Both the position numbers and the translations under genes were made by a program. A model generated the notes under the pieces. The model saw only the letters and a program-made list of their open reading frames with translations, was not told the DNA's origin and made no database searches. From positions 2,108,001-2,172,000 of the forward strand of contig NZ_CP038799.1 in assembly GCF_012223425.1 (NCBI RefSeq): 64,000 nucleotides of DNA, in the 5' to 3' direction. The stretch comes from Mycolicibacterium frederiksbergense. GTDB taxonomy: Bacteria; Actinomycetota; Actinomycetes; Mycobacteriales; Mycobacteriaceae. Positions 26,350 to 35,721 of the stretch are shown here, piece after piece; the first letter of the stretch is position 1; every line of letters starts with the position of its first letter.

Positions 26350-27375
26350 ATGCGTTCAGTGATGGTCGATTCCAGTGGAGCGGTCAGTGTGGAAAACCGG
26401 CCCGACCCGGAGCTGCCCGGGGCGGACGGCGCCATCATCGAGGTGGAGGCCGCCGCCATCTGCGGGTCCGACCTGCACTTCCTGGAGGGGCACTACCCGA
26501 TCTTTGAGCCGGTCGCGCTCGGACATGAGGCGGTCGGCACCGTGGTCGAAACCGGTTCGGAGGTCGCCGGTTTCAGGGTCGGCGACCGGGTCCTGGTGTC
26601 CTCGGTGGCCGGCTGTGGACGCTGCGCGGGATGCGCCACCCGTGATCCGATCCGTTGTGTACACGGCCCACAGATCTTCGGGTCCGGCGCGCTGGGCGGG
26701 GCACAGTCCGAACTGCTCGCGGTCCCGGCCGCGGACTTCCAGTTGCTCGCGATGCCGACCGGGATCAGCACCGAACAGGCCCTGCTGCTCACCGACAATC
26801 TGGCCACGGGATGGGCGGCGGCCAAACGCGCCGATATCCCGCTGGGCGGATCGGTCGCGGTGATCGGCCTGGGCGCGGTCGGCATGTGCGCGCTGCGCAG
26901 CGCGCTGACTCTCGGCGCGGCAACGATCTACGCCGTCGACCCGGTGCAGACGAGACGCGACCGCGCGCAGGCCGCGGGCGCGGTGCCGGTGTCACCACCG
27001 GCGGTGAACACCATCCGGGAAGCCACCGGGGGGCTCGGCGTGGACGCGGTGATCGACGCGGTCGGTACCGACACCTCGATCAACGACGCCCTGGATGCCG
27101 TGCGCACCGGCGGAACGGTGTCCATTGTCGGCGTGCACGATCTGCAGCCCTACCCGCTGCCGGCGTTGGCCTGCCTGATCCGCAGCCTGACCATCCGGCT
27201 GACCACCGCCCCGGTGCAACAGACCTGGCCCGAACTGGTGCCGCTGCTGCAGTCCGGTCGGTTGAATGTCGACGGGATACTCACCACCACAATGTCTTTG
27301 GACGACGCTACCGCCGGATATGACGCGGCGATGTCGCGGGCCGGGGACCATCTCAAGGTGCAGCTGAGGCCCTAG
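26350..27375 (+). CDS. Zinc-dependent alcohol dehydrogenase (MDR family)
   Basis: The 341-aa enzyme oxidises an alcohol with NAD(P). Catalytic zinc ligands lie in ICGSDLHF and GHEAVG. The structural zinc set is C-x2-C-x2-C-x7-C (CGRCAGCATRDPIRC). The cofactor fold has GLGAVG near 174. The ATG at 26350 is preferred because GGAGG lies 7 bases upstream; an ATG at 26344 overlaps the stop of the monooxygenase. The pair forms an operon for stepwise oxidation of an alcohol through a ketone to an ester. Confidence 0.92.
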   Translation: MRSVMVDSSGAVSVENRPDPELPGADGAIIEVEAAAICGSDLHFLEGHYPIFEPVALGHEAVGTVVETGSEVAGFRVGDRVLVSSVAGCGRCAGCATRDPIRCVHGPQIFGSGALGGAQSELLAVPAADFQLLAMPTGISTEQALLLTDNLATGWAAAKRADIPLGGSVAVIGLGAVGMCALRSALTLGAATIYAVDPVQTRRDRAQAAGAVPVSPPAVNTIREATGGLGVDAVIDAVGTDTSINDALDAVRTGGTVSIVGVHDLQPYPLPALACLIRSLTIRLTTAPVQQTWPELVPLLQSGRLNVDGILTTTMSLDDATAGYDAAMSRAGDHLKVQLRP

Positions 27376-27470
27376 GGTCGAGATCGACTCCAGGGTCGTG
27401 AACATCGGATCAACAGCGATAACGACAACCCTCAGTTCGATCTCGTGCCTGGCGTCGCGCCCGCAGTGTC

Positions 27471-29045
27471 CTAACGGAACGTCCGCTTCAGGTACCCCGT
27501 CAGCGAATCGGCCGCCGCCGGACCCACATAGCCGAGCTGCCCGTCGGGGCGGACGACGACGGCGGTCACCCCGTCGACACCGTAGGCCCTGGCGAAATCA
27601 CCGTCGGCATCATGGAGCAGCGGTAGCACCGTCGCGTCACCGTCGACGCCGGAATCGGCCACCACGTAGACATCGATCAACCCGTTCGCGGCGTCCCGCG
27701 CGGCAGCGGCCACCACTTCCAGCAGATCGACATTCGCTGAGCCATCGGCATACAACACCAGGGTGTGCCGGGTGCCGGCCAGCAAGGTGTACAGCCGCAC
27801 CGGGTCGGTTTCGGCCGCGCGGGTCAGTCCGCGCGCATCGGGCGCCCGGCCACCGGCGCCGTCTGTCACGATCGGACTGCCGGCATAACTGACCAGCAAC
27901 TGTGCCTCGCGACGGATCACGAAGGACGGATCGTCGGAATCGGCGCCGATACCCTCGCGGGCGCTACGCACGGTGCGCCCGACCACCTCTTCCCCGATGG
28001 GCCGGCGTTCGGCGTCATAGCTGTCGAGCAGCCCGTCGGCGGCGTCACCGCTGACCGCGAGACCCAGCTTCCAGGCCAGGTTGTAGGCGTCCTGGATGCC
28101 GGTGTTCATGCCCTGGGCGCCGGTGGGCGGATGGATGTGGGCGGCATCGCCCGCGACGAACACCCGACCCTTGCCGTAGGCGTCGACGATGCGGTGGCTG
28201 ATCCGGAAGACCGAGGACCAGCGCATGTTCCGTGCCGTCGTCGGCTCCGGGGAGAGCCGGTCGAGCACCGCCTGAATATGGTGCAGCTCCGGCGGATTGC
28301 CGCCCTCGAAGCCATGCTGCACGCCACCGGTCGCCTCGGTGGACAGGTCCGGAGGCACCAACATGGACATCCGGTAGCGGCCCCGGCCGGGCAGCGGGAT
28401 GCACACCAATAGGTCGTCGATCGTGCCATCGGTCTGGTGCATCGCGCGGATGGCGTAGCCCGGTGGCTGCGACCAGTCGACCTCGACATCGCCGAGCATG
28501 TACTGCTCGTCGAACGCCGCGCCCTCGAAGGTCAGACCCAGGGTCTTGCGAACCACGGAATGGGCACCGTCGGCGCCGACCAGATACTGGGCCCGCACCG
28601 TCTGCTGTCCGCCCTCGCCCTGCAGCGTGGCGGTGACACCGTCGGCGTCCTGCTCGAATCCCGCCAGCCGAATCCCCCGCCCGATGGGGACGCCGCGAGT
28701 CGCCAACTCCTCGCGCAGCACCCGCTCGGTGCTGTACTGCGGCAGGCCGATGAAACCGAACGGCACATCGGCGGGCAGGGTGAAATCGACCTGCCCAACG
28801 GGTTCACCGTTGACGTAGACGATCTGCCCACGGAAGGGCACGGCCGCATCGAGAATCTGCCGCAGGATGCCCATCCGCTCGAAGACTTCGAGCGTACGAG
28901 GTTGCACCCCAACGGCTTTGGCATACTGCGGTGGTTCGAGCAGCGGATCGACGATCCGGACCGCCACCCCGCGGCGGGCGAGTTCGATGGCGGCGGTCAA
29001 ACCGATCGGGCCGGCGCCCGCAATCAGCACCTCGGTGTCGGTCAC
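27471..29045 (-). CDS. FAD-dependent aromatic-ring-type monooxygenase
   Basis: The 524-aa protein belongs to the PheA/TfdB/MhpA class of single-component hydroxylases. It has the FAD motif GAGPIGLTAAIELARRG at 10-26, a DG motif VGADGAHSVVRKT and the GD motif GRVFVAGDAAHIHPPTGAQG. The C-terminal thioredoxin-like domain ends in YVGPAAADSLTGYL. The GTG start at 29045 gives the usual N-terminus; a longer frame back to 29483 runs through the ohrR region and is not used. It is downstream of ohrR on the same strand with a 20-bp gap, so a peroxide- or quinone-linked regulation is possible. The substrate is unknown. Confidence 0.92.
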   Translation of the reverse strand: MTDTEVLIAGAGPIGLTAAIELARRGVAVRIVDPLLEPPQYAKAVGVQPRTLEVFERMGILRQILDAAVPFRGQIVYVNGEPVGQVDFTLPADVPFGFIGLPQYSTERVLREELATRGVPIGRGIRLAGFEQDADGVTATLQGEGGQQTVRAQYLVGADGAHSVVRKTLGLTFEGAAFDEQYMLGDVEVDWSQPPGYAIRAMHQTDGTIDDLLVCIPLPGRGRYRMSMLVPPDLSTEATGGVQHGFEGGNPPELHHIQAVLDRLSPEPTTARNMRWSSVFRISHRIVDAYGKGRVFVAGDAAHIHPPTGAQGMNTGIQDAYNLAWKLGLAVSGDAADGLLDSYDAERRPIGEEVVGRTVRSAREGIGADSDDPSFVIRREAQLLVSYAGSPIVTDGAGGRAPDARGLTRAAETDPVRLYTLLAGTRHTLVLYADGSANVDLLEVVAAAARDAANGLIDVYVVADSGVDGDATVLPLLHDADGDFARAYGVDGVTAVVVRPDGQLGYVGPAAADSLTGYLKRTFR

Positions 29046-29065
29046 CGGAAAAGTATGCCCGAACC

Positions 29066-29533
29066 TCAGTTGCCCTGAGCACTTTCCTGGACATGGGCAC
29101 GCAGGTTGTCTCGCAGGTTCGCGATCCCCTTCTGCAGGACGCGGAATTCCTCCGGCGACAGCCCGGTCGCGGCGACCAGATCCATTTCCAGCCCCTGCTC
29201 GCGCAGCGCCCGACCGGCCTCGGTCAGGCTGACCACCACCTGACGCTCGTCGTCGGCGGAACGTCGCCTGGTCAGGTAGCCCATCGCCTCGAGCCGCTTG
29301 AGGATCGGCGTGAGAGTGTTCGACTCCAGGAACAGCTTCTCCCCCAGTCCGCTGACGGTCTGGTGGTCCTGCTCCCAGAGCGCGACGATCGCCAGGTACT
29401 GGGTATAGGTGACGCCGAGCTTGTCCAGGATCGGCTTGTAGGCCTTGCCATAGGCCAGGTTGGCCGAGTACACGGCGAAGCACAGGAAATCGGACAGTTG
29501 GGGCGAGCCTGGCTTCCTGACACTGGGCTTCAT
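29066..29533 (-). CDS. ohrR: MarR-family organic peroxide sensor OhrR
   Basis: This 155-aa winged-helix regulator has the OhrR N-terminal signature DFLCFAVYSANLAYGKAYKP with the peroxide-sensing Cys18. It then has the family helix-wing (TVSGLGEKLFLESNTLTPIL and RSADDERQVVVSLTE). The ATG at 29533 is preferred; an upstream ATG at 29575 would run into the operator. It is divergent from ohr and would repress it until Cys18 is oxidised by organic hydroperoxide. A short palindrome lies between the genes. Confidence 0.93.
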   Translation of the reverse strand: MKPSVRKPGSPQLSDFLCFAVYSANLAYGKAYKPILDKLGVTYTQYLAIVALWEQDHQTVSGLGEKLFLESNTLTPILKRLEAMGYLTRRRSADDERQVVVSLTEAGRALREQGLEMDLVAATGLSPEEFRVLQKGIANLRDNLRAHVQESAQGN

Positions 29534-29551
29534 GAGAAGAGTATAGCGTGT

Positions 29552-29564
29552 CCGATTAAATCGG
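29552..29564. promoter_or_regulatory. Candidate OhrR operator
   Basis: CCGATT-A-AATCGG is a perfect palindrome with one central base, placed 18 bp before ohrR and 80 bp before ohr. The position suits autoregulation and control of ohr. Confidence 0.5.
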
Positions 29565-29644
29565 GAATGAACCAAAAAATGCCGGAGTTCTACTCAGCAG
29601 TCAGCCCGGATCGACCGGACCGACCCGAACCTGAGGAGCCAGCC

Positions 29645-30049
29645 ATGACCGTTCTGTACACCGCCGAGACCCACACCACCGGTGGTCGCCAAGGTGAGTC
29701 CTACAGCTCGGACGGCAACCTGGACATCCAGCTGACCCCGCCGGGAGCCACCGGCAACGGCACAAACCCCGAACAGCTCTTCGCTGCGGGCTGGTCCGCC
29801 TGCTTCATCGGTGCCATGGGCGTCGCCGCCGCCTCGCACAAGGTCAAGCTGCCGGTCGACACCGCGGTCGACGCCCAGGTCGATCTGCGCAACGACGACG
29901 GCGCGTTCGGGCTGGCGGCCCGACTGAACGTGAGCGTGCCCGGCGTGGAGCGTGAAGTGGCGCAGGCCATCGTCGACGCCGCGCATCAGACCTGCCCCTA
30001 CTCGAAGGCGACCCGGGGCAACATCGACGTCACCGTCACACTGGTCTGA
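29645..30049 (+). CDS. ohr: Organic hydroperoxide resistance peroxidase Ohr
   Basis: This 134-aa OsmC/Ohr-family thiol peroxidase reduces organic and lipid hydroperoxides. The two active cysteines are present: Cys53 in GWSACFIGAM and Cys117 in HQTCPYSKAT. GAGGAG stands 6 bases before the ATG. It is divergent from its regulator ohrR and convergent with the permease gene. Confidence 0.96.
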   Translation: MTVLYTAETHTTGGRQGESYSSDGNLDIQLTPPGATGNGTNPEQLFAAGWSACFIGAMGVAAASHKVKLPVDTAVDAQVDLRNDDGAFGLAARLNVSVPGVEREVAQAIVDAAHQTCPYSKATRGNIDVTVTLV

Positions 30050-30064
30050 GCGTCGGCCGCCGGC

Positions 30065-31408
30065 CTACTCCTTGAGATCCAATGTGGGGGTGGGCCGGCG
30101 GAACAACCGCGTCACACCCAGCAGCCAGACGAAACCGACTGCCAGCCAGATCAATCCGGTCACCAGCGTCATCACCGACAGACTGGTCCACAGCCACACC
30201 GTGAGCGCGAAGCCGATGAACGGCAGGATCAGGCTGCCGATGACCTGGCCACCGGACCGCTCACGCAGATCCACGAAGTAGTGCTTGATCACCGACAGGT
30301 TCACCACTGAGAACGCCACCAGCGCACCGAAACTGATCAAGGATGCCAGCGTCGCGAGGTCGATCACGATGGCGAGCAACGACACCGCAGACACCACCAG
30401 GATCGCGTACACGGGTGTGGCGAACCGGCGCGACACATGCCCGAACACCGTGCGGGGCAGTATCCCGTCGCGACCCATGGCGAAGAGGATCCGGGCCACC
30501 GAGGCCTGCGAGGTGATCGCCGATCCCAGCGCGCCCGCCACATAGGCAGCGGTGAAGAACGTGACGAGGAAGTCGCCGCCGGCAGCGGCCATCACATCCA
30601 GCGATCCGGAGTCGACATCGGCGAACTCGTTGGACGGGAACACCAGGTGCCCCAGGTAGGACAGGACGATGAAGATCAGTCCAGCCGACACGGTGGCGAT
30701 CATGATGGCCCGCGGAACAGTGCGTTTGGCGTCCTTGGCCTCCTCGGACAAGGTGGACACCGCATCGAAGCCGAGGAACGACAGGCAGAGGATGGCCGCG
30801 CCCGCGAAGACCGGGCCCAGTCCGTCGGCGGTGCCGTCACCGGTGAACGGGGCCGCGAGATCCACGGTCCCGCTGCCGGAAAGGGATGCGATCACCAGCA
30901 CCGCGAACACCACGATGAACACGGCCTGGATCGCGATGATCAGGAAGTTCGCGCGTGCCACCGAGACGATGCCGACGATGTTGAGCACCGTGACGATCGC
31001 GATCGTGACCAGGATGATCACCCAGGCCGGCAGCGCCGGAATGGCCGCCTCCAGATAGATCCCGATGACCAGATAGTTGATCATCGGCAGGAACAGGTAA
31101 TCCAGCAGCAGCGCCCACCCGGCCAGGAAGCCGGCCGGTGCGCCGAACGTCTTCTGCGCGTAGGTATAGGCCGATCCCGCCACCGGGTACGCGGTGGCCA
31201 TCCTGGCATAGGACCGCGCGGTGAACACCATCGCGACCAGGGTCACCACGTACGCCAACGGCAGGCGGCCGCCGCTGGTCTCGGTGACGATGCCGTAGGT
31301 GGTGAACACGGTGAGCGGCACCATGTAGACCAGACCGAACAGCACCAGCGAGGGCAGCCCGAGCACCCGTTTGAGCGAGCCTTCGGTTTCGGTGTCGGTA
31401 ACGGACAT
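30065..31408 (-). CDS. APC-family amino acid/polyamine permease
   Basis: The 447-aa inner-membrane protein has about 12 hydrophobic segments and the APC N-terminal pattern LVLFGLVYMVPLTVFTTYG. A GGGAAGG site lies 8 bases before the ATG at 31408. It is the last gene of a four-gene operon with an amidohydrolase, an agmatine deiminase and an N-carbamoylputrescine amidase, so agmatine, putrescine or a related amine is the likely substrate. Confidence 0.9.
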   Translation of the reverse strand: MSVTDTETEGSLKRVLGLPSLVLFGLVYMVPLTVFTTYGIVTETSGGRLPLAYVVTLVAMVFTARSYARMATAYPVAGSAYTYAQKTFGAPAGFLAGWALLLDYLFLPMINYLVIGIYLEAAIPALPAWVIILVTIAIVTVLNIVGIVSVARANFLIIAIQAVFIVVFAVLVIASLSGSGTVDLAAPFTGDGTADGLGPVFAGAAILCLSFLGFDAVSTLSEEAKDAKRTVPRAIMIATVSAGLIFIVLSYLGHLVFPSNEFADVDSGSLDVMAAAGGDFLVTFFTAAYVAGALGSAITSQASVARILFAMGRDGILPRTVFGHVSRRFATPVYAILVVSAVSLLAIVIDLATLASLISFGALVAFSVVNLSVIKHYFVDLRERSGGQVIGSLILPFIGFALTVWLWTSLSVMTLVTGLIWLAVGFVWLLGVTRLFRRPTPTLDLKE

Positions 31409-31412
31409 GGAT

Positions 31413-33014
31413 TCAGCCTTCCCTCGTGTAGACCGGTTGCCCGTGCAGGTAGGTGGCCCGGACGGTGACGGCCGGCAGCTCATGGGCCGCGGTCGTGGTG
31501 GGGTCGGAGTCCAGCCAGACCAGATCGGCACTGGCCCCGGGAATCAGCTGGCCCCAGTCCGATTCGGCGAACGCCTGATGCGCGACGCCGGCCGTGTAGG
31601 CGGACAGTGCGGCCTCGATCGGGAGAATCTCGTGCGGGGTCCAGCCTCCGGCGGGCGTGCCGTCCTCGGTCTGGCGCGACACCGCGACCGCGATGCCATC
31701 CAGCGGCGCTCCCGAGGACACCGGCCAGTCGGATCCGAACGCGAGTGCGGCCCCGGACTTTTCCAGGGAGCGGATGCGGTACTGCTTGTCGGAGCGTGCG
31801 GCACCCAGTCGCGGCACGGTCAGCACCGTCATCAACGCATCCAGCTGCGCCCACAGCGGCTGCATGTTAGGGATGACGCCCAGTTCGACGAACCGGCCCA
31901 GATCGGCGTCGTCGACCAACTGCGCGTGCGCGATGACGGGCCGGCGGTCACGCGGACCGTTGGTGCGGACCACGTGTTCGATGGCATCGAGGGCTTGGCG
32001 CACCGCGGCATCCCCGATGGCATGGATGTGGATCTGCAGTCCGAGATCGTCGACCCGCTGCGCGGCGCGGGCCAGCGCATCGCCCTCCCACAGCTGCATG
32101 CCGTGGCTGTGCAGCCCGGAGCAGTACGGTGCCAACAGCGCGCCGGTCTCGTTCTCGACGACCCCGTCCGCGAAAAATTTCACCGTGTCGGCCGACAGCA
32201 GCGGCGAGCCGGCGCCCCGCACCCGGCCGCGTGCTTCGCCGAAATGCCTTACCTGCGTGTCGAAATGCCGCGGGTCGGCATACAGCGCCAGATTGAAGCG
32301 CATCCGCAGCGCACCGGCGGTAGCCGCCGCGATATAGGTGTCCACATCGGCGGGTTCCACCCACGCGTCCTGCACCCAGGTCACGCCACGCGCCAGGTAG
32401 TAGTCCGCCGCGGTACCGAGGGCGGCGAGCCGCACGGTCTCGTCGCGTGCGGGCATCACCGCGGCGACCAGATCGGTGGCACCCCATTCGCGCAGCGTGC
32501 CGAGCACCGAACCGTCCGCGCGGCGGGGGATCTCACCGAGCACCGGATCCGGGGTCTCGGCGGTGATACCGGCCCGCTGCAGGGCCACGGAATTCACCCA
32601 GAACGTGTGGTAGTCCCAGGCCCGCAGCACCACCGGCCGGTCCGGGACGGCCGCGTCGAGCCAGCGCGCGTCGAACAGCCCGCCCTCGACCAGGCTGCCG
32701 TCATAGGAGGCGCCGACGATCCACTCCTGGTCGGGGTGGGCATCGGCGTAGGTCTTGACCGCGGCCACGATCTCCTCGACCGAGCCGCACGGCCGCACCT
32801 GCGGCCCCACCGACTCCAGGCCACCGTAGAGCGGATGGGCGTGCCCGTCCCCGAAGGACGGCATGAGGAATCCGCCCGCAAGATCGACCCGCTCATCGGC
32901 ATTCGATGCCTGCGCCTGCGCACCGACCGCCACCACGATGCCGTCGCTGACGAGCAAGGCGTCCGTGGTGTCGGTGCCGGTCCAGATGGTGCCGCCGGTG
33001 AACAGCGTGCTCAC
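31413..33014 (-). CDS. YtcJ-type metal-dependent amidohydrolase
   Basis: The 533-aa enzyme is of the amidohydrolase-3 class. It has the metal-binding GDGHAHPLYGG near the N-terminus, later His sites (IHIHAIGDAAVRQALDAIEH and PVIAHAQLV) and the C-terminal FGSDWPVSS with the catalytic Asp. The GTG start overlaps the agmatine deiminase stop by 4 bp. Substrates of the family vary. The operon suggests a guanidino- or carbamoyl-amine compound, but this is inference. Confidence 0.88.
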   Translation of the reverse strand: MSTLFTGGTIWTGTDTTDALLVSDGIVVAVGAQAQASNADERVDLAGGFLMPSFGDGHAHPLYGGLESVGPQVRPCGSVEEIVAAVKTYADAHPDQEWIVGASYDGSLVEGGLFDARWLDAAVPDRPVVLRAWDYHTFWVNSVALQRAGITAETPDPVLGEIPRRADGSVLGTLREWGATDLVAAVMPARDETVRLAALGTAADYYLARGVTWVQDAWVEPADVDTYIAAATAGALRMRFNLALYADPRHFDTQVRHFGEARGRVRGAGSPLLSADTVKFFADGVVENETGALLAPYCSGLHSHGMQLWEGDALARAAQRVDDLGLQIHIHAIGDAAVRQALDAIEHVVRTNGPRDRRPVIAHAQLVDDADLGRFVELGVIPNMQPLWAQLDALMTVLTVPRLGAARSDKQYRIRSLEKSGAALAFGSDWPVSSGAPLDGIAVAVSRQTEDGTPAGGWTPHEILPIEAALSAYTAGVAHQAFAESDWGQLIPGASADLVWLDSDPTTTAAHELPAVTVRATYLHGQPVYTREG

Positions 33015-34027
33015 AGCGCCGCCTGGGTGGGGGACGGCTGGTGCTGAGTGATGCAGTGGACACCGCCGCCCCGCGCGAACAACGGGCGGGCATCGACCGA
33101 GACCACCCTGCGGCCCGGATACTGTTCGGCGAGAATGGATGCGGCGTCCGCGTCGCGCGGATCACCGAAACTGCAGGCGATCACGCCGCCGTTGACCACG
33201 AGGTGGTTGATATAGCTGTAGTCCACGTACCCCTCATCATCGGTGAGGGTATCCGGTGCCGGCATCTCGATGACCTCGAATCGGTCGGCGAGTTGTTCCC
33301 GGAGTTCGCGGCACACCGCGGTGTCGGGGTGTGCGCCCGCGGTCTGGGTATGCAGCAGCAGGCGGCCCGGCGCGGTGAACGCGGCGACGATGTCGACGTG
33401 GCCGCGGGTGCCGAAACGTTCCGAGTCGCGGGTCAGTCCACGCGGCAGCCACACCACCTCGGCGGCGCCGATGGTGCGGGCGAGTTCTGCCTCGACGTCC
33501 GATCTGCTCAGGCCCGGGTTGCGGCCCGGATCCAGCTGCACCGTGTCGGTGACGAGCACGGTGCCGCACCCGTCGACCTGAATTCCGCCGCCCTCATTGA
33601 CAAGTGGTGAGGACACCAGCGGAACCCCGGCGATCTCGGCGATCAGCGCGCCGACCTTCGCGTCCCGGTCCCAGCGCGCCCAGTCCTGGCCACCCCATCC
33701 GTTGAACACCCAGTCCACGGCGGCCACCGACCCGTCGTCGGCATGCACGAACGTCGGACCGATGTCCCGCATCCAGGCGTCGTCGAGCGGCGCTTCCACG
33801 ATGTCGATGTCTTGGGAGACATAGCGTTTGGCGGCGCTGATCTCCCCGGGATCGACCAGCAGCGAGACCGGTTCGAACTCCGCGATCGCGTGTGCCACCG
33901 CGGCCCAGGTGGTGCGGGCCTCATGGTGTTCGGCCTCGGTGTCGCCGAGTGAGTACCCCGCGGACGGGTAGGCCATCCACACCCGGTCCTGCGGTGCGCC
34001 CTCGGCGGGCATCAGATAGGTCGTCAT
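33011..34027 (-). CDS. aguA: Agmatine deiminase
   Basis: The 338-aa protein of the peptidyl-arginine-deiminase-like family converts agmatine to N-carbamoylputrescine and ammonia. Characteristic segments are DDAWMRDIGPTFV, a WGGQ motif in NGWGGQDWARW, RGHVDIVAAF and the active-site Cys325 in GGGVHCITQHQP. It overlaps the amidase gene upstream and the amidohydrolase gene downstream by 4 bp each. The adjacent amidase performs the next step. Confidence 0.93.
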   Translation of the reverse strand: MTTYLMPAEGAPQDRVWMAYPSAGYSLGDTEAEHHEARTTWAAVAHAIAEFEPVSLLVDPGEISAAKRYVSQDIDIVEAPLDDAWMRDIGPTFVHADDGSVAAVDWVFNGWGGQDWARWDRDAKVGALIAEIAGVPLVSSPLVNEGGGIQVDGCGTVLVTDTVQLDPGRNPGLSRSDVEAELARTIGAAEVVWLPRGLTRDSERFGTRGHVDIVAAFTAPGRLLLHTQTAGAHPDTAVCRELREQLADRFEVIEMPAPDTLTDDEGYVDYSYINHLVVNGGVIACSFGDPRDADAASILAEQYPGRRVVSVDARPLFARGGGVHCITQHQPSPTQAAL

Positions 34028-35004
34028 TTGACGACCGCCGTGGCGTAGTGACCGGTGCCGTACGGCTGGGACGGATTCACCGGCGCGGTCAGCCCGCCGT
34101 AGCTGTCCGGGCGCCGGGTCAGCAGGAACGGGAAGAGCTCCAGCCAGTCCCGGCGCTGATCCAGATCCAGATCGGCGACCAGCACCGCCTCCTCGTCACG
34201 CGGCGCCTGCACCAGCACCCGCCCGTACGGGTCGGAGATGAACGACGAACCGTAGAACGACAGGGCACCCTCGTTGCCGGTGCGGTTGGGCACGATCATG
34301 AACAGGCCGCTGTTGATGCCGTTGGCGACGATGACCTGCTGCCACAGGGGCTGGGTATCGAAGTCCGGGAACACCGGCTCGGATCCGATCGCGGTCGGAT
34401 ACACCACGATTTCGGCGCCACCGAGCGAGTAGTTGCGGGCGACCTCCGGGAACCATTCGTCCCAGCAGGTCGGCAGGCCGATGCGGGCGTCCAGGCCCTC
34501 GGGGGCGTAGACCGGGTACGCGTCCTCGGGCGGACCCGCCCTGAAGTAGGTGTCCTCGTAGTAGCCGGCGGAGATGGGGATGTGCATCTTGCGGGTGCGG
34601 CCCACCAGATCGCCCGCCGGGGAGACCAGGATGGCGGTGTTGAAGCCCAAACCGTCTGCCGCCGGCGCCTTCTCGTACAGGGATGCGTGCACGAAGACCT
34701 GGTTGGCGCGGGCCGCCTCGGCGGCCAGCGCGAAGGTCGGCCCGCCGGTGAGATCCTCGGCGCCATCGCCCGGGTTCACCCCGGCGGGCGTGTCGGCGGG
34801 GTAGCGCAGCAGGGTGATCTCGGGCAGGAATACCGCGGTGGCGCCCTCGCCGGCGGCCCGGTCGATCCCGTCGCGCAGCACCCGGGCCAGTTCGGCGGCG
34901 TCCGCGCGCCAGCGGTGCTGCACCAGCCCCACCCGCAGCGGCGGACGTTGCGAGGCGTTGGAACGTGACAGCGGTGCGGCGGCTCCGGCGATCAGGGTGC
35001 GCAT
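34024..35004 (-). CDS. aguB: N-carbamoylputrescine amidase-like carbon-nitrogen hydrolase
   Basis: This nitrilase-superfamily amidase releases CO2 and ammonia from N-carbamoylputrescine to give putrescine. The triad is Glu62 in VFLPEITLL, Lys139 in TRKMHIP and Cys180 in LPTCWDEWFPE. The ATG at 35004 has AGGAG 7 bases upstream; an ATG at 35010 is too close. It is the first gene of the operon, directly beside the palindromic operator and divergent TetR gene. The CWDEWFPE signature is typical of the AguB branch. Confidence 0.92.
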   Translation of the reverse strand: MRTLIAGAAAPLSRSNASQRPPLRVGLVQHRWRADAAELARVLRDGIDRAAGEGATAVFLPEITLLRYPADTPAGVNPGDGAEDLTGGPTFALAAEAARANQVFVHASLYEKAPAADGLGFNTAILVSPAGDLVGRTRKMHIPISAGYYEDTYFRAGPPEDAYPVYAPEGLDARIGLPTCWDEWFPEVARNYSLGGAEIVVYPTAIGSEPVFPDFDTQPLWQQVIVANGINSGLFMIVPNRTGNEGALSFYGSSFISDPYGRVLVQAPRDEEAVLVADLDLDQRRDWLELFPFLLTRRPDSYGGLTAPVNPSQPYGTGHYATAVVK

Positions 35005-35017
35005 GTCCATACTCCTA

Positions 35018-35036
35018 AAACGAATCGAATTCGTTT
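35018..35036. promoter_or_regulatory. Palindromic operator between agu operon and TetR gene
   Basis: AAACGAA-TCGAA-TTCGTTT has perfect 7-bp arms, 14 bp before aguB and 50 bp before the regulator. It is the probable TetR binding site for control of both directions. Confidence 0.75.
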
Positions 35037-35085
35037 ATTGTGTGACCCAACCCACGTTTCCGCAAGTGCTGGAGGAGAAAGTCAT

Positions 35086-35682
35086 ATGGGACGACCGAGG
35101 GTGGCGATCCTGTCCAGCGACCTGATCGCCACGGCCGCAATGGATCTGGTCGATCGGACCGGCGGATTCACCATTCCCGAACTGGCCCGCACCCTGAAGG
35201 TCAGCCCGTCCTCGCTGTACAACCACGTCTCCGGGCGCGAGCAGATCATCGAACTGCTCCGCGAGAAAGCCATGAGCGAGGTCCGCCTGCCCGATCTCGC
35301 CGGACCGTGGATCGACGTCGTCGGCGACATCGTGCGGTCCTACTACCGCAGCTACGCCCGCTACCCCCGGCTGATACCGCTGATGACCGCCTACCCGGTC
35401 GGCAGCCATCAGGCCGTCGCGATGTACAACGCACTGGCCGTCACCCTCACCGGCGCCGGCTTCACCGCCGCAGACACCCTGCGCACCATCACGCTCATCG
35501 ACAGCTTCGTGCTCGGCTCGGCCCTGGATGTGGCCGCGCCCGCTGCGCCCTGGGGCGACGGTGGCGGCGCCGGACCGGAACTGGCCGCCGCGCTGTCCAC
35601 CGGGGCCGCGGCGGCGGATCGGCCCGGTGACGCCTTCGAGTTCGGCCTGCAGGTGCTGCTGCGCGGCGTGAGCCGGCCGTAG
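35086..35682 (+). CDS. TetR-family transcriptional regulator
   Basis: This 198-aa repressor has an N-terminal helix-turn-helix (about 22-50: FTIPELARTLKVSPSSLYNH) and a helical ligand-binding C-terminus. The ATG at 35086 is preceded by GGAGGAG. It is divergent from the agmatine operon with the AAACGAA palindrome between them, so it most likely represses that operon in the absence of the amine substrate. Confidence 0.92.
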   Translation: MGRPRVAILSSDLIATAAMDLVDRTGGFTIPELARTLKVSPSSLYNHVSGREQIIELLREKAMSEVRLPDLAGPWIDVVGDIVRSYYRSYARYPRLIPLMTAYPVGSHQAVAMYNALAVTLTGAGFTAADTLRTITLIDSFVLGSALDVAAPAAPWGDGGGAGPELAAALSTGAAAADRPGDAFEFGLQVLLRGVSRP

Positions 35683-35721
35683 CACCGCCGCCGCGGTGCG
35701 ATCAGCGGTTACGCTCACGGC

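Noticed and set aside
28931..29644. N-terminal extension of Ohr upstream of 29645
   Set aside because: The extra frame is antisense to ohrR; the ATG at 29645 has GAGGAG and gives the normal family length.
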